Assembly: GCA_030613915.1 (NCBI GenBank)
Contig: JAUWKY010000010.1
Coordinates: 1-14,867, forward strand
Reading direction: 5' to 3'
Length of the DNA: 14,867 nt
DNA from: Syntrophobacterales bacterium
GTDB taxonomy: Bacteria > Desulfobacterota > Syntrophobacteria > BM002
In this document: positions 1 through 8,100 of the stretch, piece after piece
Position numbering within the stretch: position 1 is the first letter of the stretch
How the letters are laid out: every line of letters begins with the position of its first letter
Notes under the pieces: model-generated
What the model saw: only the letters and a program-made list of their open reading frames with translations
Told to the model about the DNA's origin: nothing
Databases searched by the model: none
Position numbers and translations under genes: made by a program

Positions 1-103
1 GGATTAGGGAATTGAGGGATTGAGAAATTAAAGAATAGAGGTCAGCTGATTTTTCTTCCTTATTTTAACTTCCATAATCGTGCATTCCCAAATTCCTAAA
101 TCC
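1..103. repeat. Inverted array of octamers (left arm 1-40, right arm 84-103)
   Basis: Positions 1-40 read as five successive 8-nt units of the form RRATTRRR (GGATTAGG, GAATTGAG, GGATTGAG, AAATTAAA, GAATAGAG). The reverse complement of 84-103 reads GGATTTAG, GAATTTGG, GAAT with the same 8-nt period. About 15 of the first 20 positions of the two arms pair. The ~43-base centre is AT-rich. The left arm may continue beyond the window edge. I see no gene here. Confidence 0.6.
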
Positions 104-269
104 CCTCCCTCCCAGAGCGAGTTCGGTGAAGACTCTGGCCCCCCATTGGCATATGGCTTGCATCTAGCTACGGATGGCCTGAAAAGCAGTTTCTCTACTG
201 TGTAACAGAATACAGCTTTATTGGGAGAGGCTCGAGGTGGGCCTCCACTGCAAGGCGCGAGGGACTCGT
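104..269 (+). other. Leader region of the first GGDEF-ATPase gene
   Basis: This non-coding stretch precedes the first large gene. I found no convincing sigma70 promoter and no match to the conserved sequence of the GEMM-I c-di-GMP riboswitch, which was worth looking for given the GGDEF gene downstream. A small hairpin CTGT-GTA-ACAG lies near 199-210. GAGGG at 259-263, six bases before the ATG at 270, is a plausible ribosome binding site. Confidence 0.35.
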
Positions 270-3200
270 ATGGCATACGAAGATCTTCTTCATTTTCTCC
301 AGAACGTGGGCAAAGATCCCTCACGCCTGATATTTGAAGACGAGCTCACCGGCATCTACAACCGCCGTTTTCTCCTGAACTATCTGCAATATAAAGTCCC
401 GTGGGACTCCATCGAAAACCATCCGGTGTCTTTGCTCATGATGGACGTGGACCATTTCAAGCAAATCAACGATACCCACGGCCACGAAGCCGGTGACCAG
501 GCCCTCGTCTGGGTGGCCAGTTTGCTCAGAGAGGCGGCCGGAGACAGCGGCCATCCCATTCGCTATGCGGGAGATGAATTCATGATACTCCTGCCCCAGG
601 TGGATAAGCAGGGGGCCAAGCAAGTGGGTGAAAGACTCCTGGAGTTGGTCCACACGAAACCCGTATTGCTCCAGGAGACAGAAGGTGAATTTTCCCTCAC
701 CCTGAGCATCGGGGTCGCTTCTGCTCCTCACGATGCCCAGGCCGGCAAAGACCTCATTCGCACCGCTGATACCGCTCTCTACTACGCCAAACAAGCAGGA
801 CGCGATCAATTGGCCAGCGCCGGCGATTTCTCGCCTCAGCAGGTATTTGCCAAGACAGCCCTGCATCAGCTTGAGAAGGCAAAAATCGCCGGCCGAGAAC
901 TTCACCTCAAACATGTGGCCGCGGCCCTGGAGAAATTCGATGAACGTCAAAGTCAGTTCCTCATCGTTGAAGGCGCCGCAGGTATGGGTAAAAGTGAGTT
1001 TCTAGAGGCTGTCCGCAAGAACCTCTCCAAGAACGACAATTGGCAGATCACGGTGAAGGGGAATCCCCAGGAGCTTTTTCGTCCTTACTACCTCACCACC
1101 AGCATTCTGATAGACGTTCTGAATCAAAAAACCGAAAAGGGCGTGGATATCCTGGAGACCCTGAAACCGAAGGAAATCTTCTACCTTTCGCACGTACTAC
1201 CGCAATTGGGAGAGACAGACGACTACAGCAAGGACGATGAAAAAACACAGCGCGAAGGACTCTTCACCACCCTCGTACATTTCATCCCCAAGGTTCTCGA
1301 TTCACGTCCCCTCATCTTGTTAATCGATGACCTCGACCTGGTGGATGAGGCCACCTTACTCCTCCTGAGGCGGCTTATTCTTGACCGGAGCTTTCCTATA
1401 CTCATTTGCGCTACTGCCACAGATACCCGTCAGGATGGAGGGGATGGCCAACCCGTCCCTCTGGAGCGATTCTATGGTACTCACTGTAAAGAATTGGACA
1501 TCCACAAAGTCAGTCTTACACCGCTCACTGCCGCAAATATCTCTGAACACTTGCAAGCAATTTTCCCCGAATTGAAGTTGCCAGAGGACTATGAGACGAA
1601 CCTGGCCCAGACAACCCAGGGAAACCCTCTTTTCCTCAACGAGATTGTGCGCAAACTGGTCCAGGACAGCAAAATAACCCTGGTGGGCAACCAATGGATA
1701 GCCGAACCTCTGGAGGAAGGCTATCTTCCCAAATCCCTGGAAGAAATTGTACAGCAGAAAATTGCTGCCCTCGACGAAGAAAACAGGCGGTTACTCGACC
1801 AGGCCTCCACATTTGGCGAAAAAGTCTCCTTGAGTATGCTCTCCGGCAGCTCCGAGGAAAGGGAGGCTAGGGTCCTGGAGTTTATTGATCAGGCTGTGGC
1901 CCAGGGGTTAGTGAGTTCAGAATTTCAATTGAATGATGAGATCATCAGCTTCCTGAGCAAACGGGTTCTGGACATCACCTATGGAACCATCGACGAAGAT
2001 CGGAGACAGGAGTTGCATGAGCATATCGGCAACTACCAGGAAGTCCTCTACGAACAACGCCTCGTTCCTTCTGCAGCTACATTAGCGTACCACTTCAAGC
2101 GGTCCACCAACCTGGAAAAGGCTGGCAATTATGAAAAAGTCCAGGCAGCATCCGGCAACAAAATATTCAACTCTGCAGAAGCGGTTTACTATACGGCAGA
2201 GAGATCGGCCGAAGCTGCACCGGAGGCCAGCCCACTGGACCAAGAAAGCCTGCCTCTCATCTCCACTATACTTCGATCTCTGCTGGTGGTGGTGCGCAAT
2301 ATAAAGCTTTACCCCCCCGGCAGTAAAGCGATCGTAACCGCCAACCGCCAGATGAAAGAGGTGATCGACGAGTTTCTGGTCAAGAATGAACTCCTCTCGT
2401 TTTTTGGCATCAAGCAGGCGCTTATCGTCAACGGTCAAAAAATTGATGTCTCCGAGTTTAAATACTTCGCCGAATCTTTCGTAAAATTCATGAGTCGGTT
2501 GGAACTCAAAGGCATCACCTTCCAAAGGGGCCTCACCGAAGAGGAGTTGCAAGTCCTGTTGGAAGCATTTGGTCGAGTCAAAGCAGACATGATTGACCAA
2601 CAATTCTGGCAGCGCTTCTCAGGTGAACAGCGCCTTGTCCATATTGATTTGAGCCAAGTCCGCTATACCGTGATCGCGGATTCAGAAAGTGAAGTTCAGA
2701 CTGATCAAGCAGTTGCTGAAGAGGCTGCTGTAACCACCGCAGAGATCTCAGCCCAGCTTGAAGATGCCGAACAAGGACTGGATGCATCAGACCTCAAAGA
2801 TTTGCCCAAAGTCTTACGCAGCCTTCTTAATGCCGCCAGGAGCATCAAGCTCTATCCCCTGAAGAGTAAAGCTATCACCGCTGCTATCGGACAACTCCTG
2901 CAGTCCCTCCAGCGTATACTGGAGAGGAAATCCGCTCTCACCTTGGCACGGGTCTCCACTGCCCTTTTGGTGAACGGGGAAAGAATTGACATCTCCGAGT
3001 TTGAGACCCTGGCTCAGTCCTTTCTGAAATTCCTGAACTCTCTCGCTCTTACCAGCCTCACCTTTCTGCCCAACGTCTCTGCAGAGGAACTGCAAGGGTT
3101 TATTGGCTCACTGGCTGAACTTCCTGCCCAAGACCTTGATGGCGCGTACTGGAAGCGTTTGGGCAGAGAACAGGGATTTTCGTCCATTCTTTTCGACCAG

Positions 3201-4550
3201 CGGTTATATGAAGCCAGGGTTGCAGCAACCAGGTTGACACCCACCGAGACCCGTACTGTTAAGAGAACAGCCAAGGTAGTAACAGAGGTACAACCGACAG
3301 AAGCAGAACCGGTAGAGACACTCGACGCCCTCGCAGGAAAAATGCCGGTGCGACTGAGTGATCTCTTGCTGAAGGGAGACGATGATCACATCAAGAAGAT
3401 AGTCAATAGTCTCCTGCACCAGTTTTTGCGAGGTCCCCTGCAAACGCGCCAAAAGGTGGTCAATCGTTTCCATGGCATGTTGGAAGGATTGAACGTAGGC
3501 TTGCAGAATCAGTTGGCCAAATTAATCACTGGACCACTACTCATTGTCTTTGCGAAAGAAAATGATCCTATCATCCTCAGAGAGTTGGCCAACCTCCTGC
3601 ACCGTCTAACCACAATCCTACTCCAATTTGGTGAATATCCTACAGCCAGCCAGATCTTTCTGCACCTCCACCGTCGACAGCGAGAGCTTGTCGAGGCCAA
3701 AGGTGAGCAGGCCAATTTGTTGCAAAAAATCCTCCTCAAACCCCTGGAACCCAAGGCCCAACAGCTCGTTCTTGAGGATTTTCGCTCGAAAGAACTTTCT
3801 CGGCGGCAAGATGCGGCTAAATTGCTCGGCAACCTGAGAGGGGTAGCCCTGCCTCTGCTCGTCAGCATCATTAAGAATGAAGAAGATTTCAGGGTAAGGC
3901 AGATGGCTGCCGCCCTCTTAGCAGAGCATGGAGTGCTAGCGGCCAAACTGGTGAAACGCGAATTGGCCCTCCAGGCTACTCTTGCTGAACGGATACGTAT
4001 GCTTGAGGTCATTGATACTATCACCAATGACCTGAAAACAGAACTCGCCTATGCCCTTGCGGATGACAATGAGCAGGTACACCAGGCTGCTCTTCAACTC
4101 GCACAACGGCTAGACGCAGATCAGGTTGGAAAGCTTCTCCTGGAGCAGACTGAGAATGAGAAGGTACATGTGGCAGTTGCTGCCATCAAGCTCCTGGGGA
4201 AACTCAGACCACCGGCAGCCAATGAAAAGATCGTCTCCATAATGCAGTCAGCCAAGAATGAGGAGATGGTTGTTGCCTGCTGCCAATCTTTAGGATTGAT
4301 GGCCAATTCTGCCAGCATTGAGCCTCTGGCCAAACTCCTGGCGCCCAAGGGTTTCCTGCGACGCCAGCGACACAGCGCTGACATTCGAGCCACAGCAGCC
4401 TTGGCTCTGGCACAAATTAATCATCCGCGGGTGGCTGAGGTGCTGGCCAACTATGCACACGATAACGATCCACGGGTCAGGCAGATCGCCAACTCTTTTC
4501 AGCTTGCTCCAACAACTCCCCCTAAAAGAAACCTGGCTGTGGCTAAGTAA
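270..4550 (+). CDS. GGDEF - STAND-type ATPase - duplicated LYPP module - HEAT-repeat protein (copy 1)
   Basis: Large soluble multidomain protein of 1426 residues with no signal peptide or membrane segment seen. Domains in order: GGDEF (about 20-185) with DxDxFKxxND near 58-68 and signature AGDEF at 100-104; P-loop ATPase with Walker A GAAGMGKS at 235-242 and Walker B LLIDDLD at 350-356, plus GNPLFL at 451-456 typical of STAND/AAA_16 proteins; helical region to about 660; two related ~140-residue modules (663-801 and 844-985) each with IKLYP..SKAI and LxVNGxxIDxSEF; and HEAT-like repeats from about 1176 to the end. The family role would be c-di-GMP synthesis from GTP, gated by ATP-dependent sensing; this is inference. 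No RxxD inhibitory site precedes AGDEF. The ATG at 270 is chosen over a GTG at 237 because it aligns residue for residue with the start of the downstream paralogue, placing AGDEF and Walker A at identical positions. A terminator follows directly. Confidence 0.93.
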   Translation: MAYEDLLHFLQNVGKDPSRLIFEDELTGIYNRRFLLNYLQYKVPWDSIENHPVSLLMMDVDHFKQINDTHGHEAGDQALVWVASLLREAAGDSGHPIRYAGDEFMILLPQVDKQGAKQVGERLLELVHTKPVLLQETEGEFSLTLSIGVASAPHDAQAGKDLIRTADTALYYAKQAGRDQLASAGDFSPQQVFAKTALHQLEKAKIAGRELHLKHVAAALEKFDERQSQFLIVEGAAGMGKSEFLEAVRKNLSKNDNWQITVKGNPQELFRPYYLTTSILIDVLNQKTEKGVDILETLKPKEIFYLSHVLPQLGETDDYSKDDEKTQREGLFTTLVHFIPKVLDSRPLILLIDDLDLVDEATLLLLRRLILDRSFPILICATATDTRQDGGDGQPVPLERFYGTHCKELDIHKVSLTPLTAANISEHLQAIFPELKLPEDYETNLAQTTQGNPLFLNEIVRKLVQDSKITLVGNQWIAEPLEEGYLPKSLEEIVQQKIAALDEENRRLLDQASTFGEKVSLSMLSGSSEEREARVLEFIDQAVAQGLVSSEFQLNDEIISFLSKRVLDITYGTIDEDRRQELHEHIGNYQEVLYEQRLVPSAATLAYHFKRSTNLEKAGNYEKVQAASGNKIFNSAEAVYYTAERSAEAAPEASPLDQESLPLISTILRSLLVVVRNIKLYPPGSKAIVTANRQMKEVIDEFLVKNELLSFFGIKQALIVNGQKIDVSEFKYFAESFVKFMSRLELKGITFQRGLTEEELQVLLEAFGRVKADMIDQQFWQRFSGEQRLVHIDLSQVRYTVIADSESEVQTDQAVAEEAAVTTAEISAQLEDAEQGLDASDLKDLPKVLRSLLNAARSIKLYPLKSKAITAAIGQLLQSLQRILERKSALTLARVSTALLVNGERIDISEFETLAQSFLKFLNSLALTSLTFLPNVSAEELQGFIGSLAELPAQDLDGAYWKRLGREQGFSSILFDQRLYEARVAATRLTPTETRTVKRTAKVVTEVQPTEAEPVETLDALAGKMPVRLSDLLLKGDDDHIKKIVNSLLHQFLRGPLQTRQKVVNRFHGMLEGLNVGLQNQLAKLITGPLLIVFAKENDPIILRELANLLHRLTTILLQFGEYPTASQIFLHLHRRQRELVEAKGEQANLLQKILLKPLEPKAQQLVLEDFRSKELSRRQDAAKLLGNLRGVALPLLVSIIKNEEDFRVRQMAAALLAEHGVLAAKLVKRELALQATLAERIRMLEVIDTITNDLKTELAYALADDNEQVHQAALQLAQRLDADQVGKLLLEQTENEKVHVAVAAIKLLGKLRPPAANEKIVSIMQSAKNEEMVVACCQSLGLMANSASIEPLAKLLAPKGFLRRQRHSADIRATAALALAQINHPRVAEVLANYAHDNDPRVRQIANSFQLAPTTPPKRNLAVAK

Positions 4551-4605
4551 AGAATCCGGGCCCCTGAGGACCCGGCTTTGAGCCACCCCCAGAGGGGGCT
4601 TTTGA
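4551..4605 (+). terminator. Two consecutive terminator-like hairpins after copy 1
   Basis: The first hairpin starts five bases after the stop: CCGGG (4556-4560) pairs with CCCGG (4571-4575), followed by CTTTG. The second pairs CCCCC (4586-4590) with GGGGG (4594-4598) across an AGA loop, with AG/CT extending the stem past a bulge, and ends in a short T run at 4600-4603. The position and GC-rich stems support rho-independent termination, although the T tracts are short. Confidence 0.6.
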
Positions 4606-4630
4606 CGTCTTTCCTTCATGCGGAAGTCTG

Positions 4631-4836
4631 CTGGAGTAATGGAGTGGTGGAGTCTATGAAATCCCAAACTCCAAGCAGCAAATCTCAGTGTTTTAGGTGT
4701 CGGGTGTCATTCAGGTACCAGGTTTCAGGTGTCAGGAAAGAGAAAGAAAAGCTGAATCCTGAACACTGAACACTGAAACCTGAAACCCAAAATTTGGTCA
4801 TTGTGATTTGGAATTTCTATTCCTCCAGTACTCCAG
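4631..4836. repeat. Nested three-shell inverted array of short repeats
   Basis: Outer shell: CTGGAGTAATGGAGT at 4631-4645, inverted at 4822-4836 (CCTCCAGTACTCCAG; 13 of 15 pair). Middle shell: GAAATCCCAAAC at 4658-4669, inverted at 4805-4817. Inner shell: heptamers AGGTGTC, GGGTGTC, (ATTC), AGGTACC, AGGTTTC, AGGTGTC at 4695-4733, against CTGAATC, CTGAACA, CTGAACA, CTGAAAC, CTGAAAC at 4752-4786. The loop is a purine-rich run at 4734-4751. Each shell uses a different repeat unit. If transcribed, the whole could fold as one long hairpin. No coding function is apparent. Confidence 0.7.
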
Positions 4837-4980
4837 AACAGCTCGCAATCTTTACCGGCAAAGCCATTCAACTCTGACCTGCCCCTTCGAAGATCCCGCT
4901 ACGCGGGGAAGGACCAGGTTTTCTAGACCGGGGATGGGATTTCTAATCTTAAGGGCGCAAGATGGATGGTAAGAGTTGTA
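4837..4980. other. Non-coding stretch between the repeat array and the copy 2 promoter
   Basis: No credible gene is seen. A small perfect hairpin, CCCGC-TAC-GCGGG, lies at 4895-4907. A weaker one (CCaGGT with ACCgGG) lies around 4914-4931. No T run follows either, so I do not call terminators. No known riboswitch was recognised. Confidence 0.3.
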
Positions 4981-5009
4981 TTGAAAAGGAGGTAATCTCA
5001 CTGTATCAT
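4981..5009 (+). promoter_or_regulatory. Sigma70-type promoter for copy 2
   Basis: TTGAAA at 4981-4986 (5 of 6 to TTGACA) and TATCAT at 5004-5009 (5 of 6 to TATAAT) are separated by exactly 17 bases. Transcription would start near 5016, giving a leader of about 150 bases before the ATG at 5165. With the terminators after copy 1, this suggests that copy 2 is transcribed independently. Confidence 0.55.
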
Positions 5010-5164
5010 AGCCTGAAATTGAACCTTGCCTGGGAGAGCCGCGCGCCTTTCTCCTCGAGACGCTCAATCTTTCTACCCACCATTTTCTGCTCACGGTGCT
5101 CTCCTGGCTGAGATCCTGCTATTCGATAACCGTATAGTTCCCCGATCTGGCCTGGACAACTAGT

Positions 5165-8100
5165 ATGGAATACCAAGACCTCCTTTATTTTCTCCAGCAT
5201 GTGGGCACGGACCCCTCGCGGTTGATCTTCGAAGATGAGCTTACCGGTATATACAACCGCCGTTTTCTTCTGAACTACTTCCGATACAAAGTACCCTGGG
5301 ATTCTCTGGAGGCCCAGCCGTTGTCGTTGCTTATGATGGATCTGGACCACTTCAAGCAGATCAACGACACCTACGGCCATGAGACTGGAGACCAGGTACT
5401 CGTCTGGGTGGCCAGCCTGCTTAAGGAGGTGTCGGGAGATGAAGGGCTCGCTATCCGCTATGCTGGTGATGAGTTCATTATTCTCATGCCCAATACAGAG
5501 AAAGAGGCGGCCCTGCAGATTGCTGACCGGCTTCTCCAGAGGCTGCATCAAGAGCCTGCGCAGTTAGCGGATGTCGATGAAGAGCTCCGCATCACCTTCA
5601 GCATTGGAGTTGCCTCGGCCCCTGATGATGCCTACACGGGTAAAGCCCTCATCCAGAAGGCTGACACTGCCCTTTACTACGCCAAAAAGACCGGACGTGA
5701 CCGGTTCGCCAACGCCGGGAAAATAGCCCCTGAGGACGTCTTTGCCAAAACAGCTCTCTACCAGTTAGACAAAGCGAGAATTGCCGGCCGCAAGATCCAA
5801 CTCACCAGGGTGGCCACATCCCTGAGGAAGTTCAGCAAGCGTCAGAGCCAGTTTCTCATCGTCGAAGGGGCAAGCGGGATGGGTAAAAGCGAGTTTCTAC
5901 AGACAATTCGCAAAAATCTCGCTCAAGCCAAAATCTTGCAGATTGCAGTAAGTGGAAAGCCCCAGGAAGGTTTGCGCCCCTATTATCTGACCACCAACAT
6001 CATCGTGGAGATAATGAATCAAAGGCCCGACAAGGGTGCAGAGATCCTAGACGAACTGGAGCCGCAGGAAGTCAACAATCTTTGCCACATCTTGCCCCAA
6101 TTGGGAGAACCCGAAGAGGTCTCTGAGCAGGAAGATGACAAGAACCAGCGCGAACAGATCTTTACCACTCTAGTCCATTTTATCCCTAAATTGCTTAACT
6201 CCCGATCTCTCATTCTTTTCATTGATGATTTGCACCTCAGCGACGAGGCCACTCTCCTGGTACTCAGACAGATACTCTTGCGTGGGGACATTCCCCTCTT
6301 TGTCTGTGGCACAGCAACCGACATTCGCCCGGGTAAAGTCCAAGGACGGCAACCTCCTTTGGACCGGTTTTTCACAGCTTATGGGCAAGAACTTGACATT
6401 GGTAGGGTGACCCTCACTCCACTCTCACCTGAGGATATCGGTACGCACTTTCGGGGGATCTTTCCCCGGGTGAGTCTGCCCGAAAATTTTGAGGAAACTT
6501 TAGCTCAACTCACCCAGGGCAACCCTCTCTTTCTAAGCGAGATCCAGCGGAAGCTTGTTCTTGATGGCAAGATCACCCTTAGCGGACAACAGTGGGGCGT
6601 CGAACCTCTAGAGGAAGGGTACCTACCCAGATCCTTTGAAGAGGTCATCAGCCAGAAAATAGCCGCCCTTGACGAAGAAAGCAAAAAGTTACTGGACGAG
6701 GCCTCCACACTTGGCGAGAACATCTCCCTGAGCGTGCTGACCGGAAGTTCTGAAAACAAGGAGACTGAAGTACTGGAATTCGTAGATCAGGCTGTAACTC
6801 AGGGTCTTTTCAGCACAGATTACCAGATGAACGATGAGACTATAAACTTTCTTGGCAAGCGGGTGTTGGAGATTACCTACGGCGCAATCGCTGAAGATCG
6901 GAAAAAGGAACTGCACCAGCGTATAGGCGATTACCAAGAAACCCTTTACGAACAACGGCTGTTGCCTTCGGCTGCCACCCTTGCCTACCATTTTCAGCTT
7001 TCGGCCAGCCAGGAAAAAGCACGAGTTTATCTGGACTCACAACAAGCTCTTGACCACAGCATATTCAATGCCCGAGAAGCGATCAACTACACCGGTGACA
7101 AGGTTGAAGATACTGTCCCAGAGGATGCGCCCCTGGATCCAGCTAGTCTATCCCAGATTCCTGAAATTATTCGGGCCCTGCTCACCAGCGTTCGCAACAT
7201 CAAGCTTTACCCACCGGGAAGCAAGGCCATCGTCAGTTCCACCCAGCAGTTCACGGCAGCCATCAATAAGATTTTGGCTGACAACGAACGGCTCACTATT
7301 ACTATTGTGAAAAATGGTTTGGTGGTAAACGGCGAATCACTGGAAATTGCCGAATTCAAATCCATTGCCGAGGCTTTTATCAAATTCTTCACTGGGGTGG
7401 AACTGAGAGGTGTTGCCTTTTCTCAGGGTTTCGGTGAGCACGAGCTAACGGCAATGCTGGAGGGTCTTGGCCGCATAAGTAAAAAGATGATCGGTCAACG
7501 CTTCTGGAAGCGTTTTGCCGCGGAACAGCGTCTGCTTCATATAGAACTCAGACAGGTGCGCTACACTACCACAACAGTGGAGGAGCATGAAGCCGTTGCC
7601 GACCTGGAAATGGCGCAGCCGCAGAGCAGACCCGCACCCATGCATGACACTGCCCAACTGCTCGGCGTTGACCAGAGACTGGATGAGCAGGATCTGAGCG
7701 AGATACCCCAGGTGCTGAGATGTCTGCTCACGGCCATCAGCAATATCAAACTCTACCCTCCAGAAAGTACTGCCATTACGTATTCTATTCAGCACCTCTA
7801 TCAAGCGCTGAAAGGTTTCTTTTCCAGGCGACCTGTCCTTACGCTGGCCCGGGTGGGCAAGTCTCTACTGGTCAACGGCCAAAAGATAGACACCGCAGAT
7901 TTCAAAACCATGGCCGATGGTTTCTTGAGGTTGCTGGAGTCTGTCAATCTTCGCAGCCTGAGCCTTTTAAAGGAAATTTCTGTTCGTGAACTGGTGGCCT
8001 TCATCAGTGCCACTGGCCAGAGTCCCGCTGACGGGTTTGACAGCGGATTTTGGCGACGGTTTGCCCGAGAACAGCAACTATTTGGCATCCTATTCGATCA

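Noticed and set aside
237-269. GTG start 33 bases upstream of the first GGDEF-ATPase gene start
   Set aside because: The added eleven residues have no counterpart in the paralogue, while the ATG at 270 aligns exactly with the paralogue start and brings AGDEF and Walker A to identical numbering.
321-950. 209-codon open frame on the minus strand inside the GGDEF region of copy 1 (a similar one at 5006-5551 in copy 2)
   Set aside because: Both lie antisense to strongly conserved coding sequence and have no recognisable motif; they mirror the codon pattern of the real genes.
4578-4769. Small plus-strand open frame over the nested repeat array
   Set aside because: Its sequence is made of the terminator and the heptamer repeats; no ribosome binding site or protein-like composition supports it.
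4695-4786. CRISPR array
   Set aside because: The units are 7 nt, degenerate, without spacers of constant length, and inverted around a centre; no cas gene is present.
4841-5164. c-di-GMP riboswitch or other known riboswitch in the leader of copy 2
   Set aside because: The conserved GEMM-I bases are not seen; only short unrelated hairpins are present. The same holds for 104-269.
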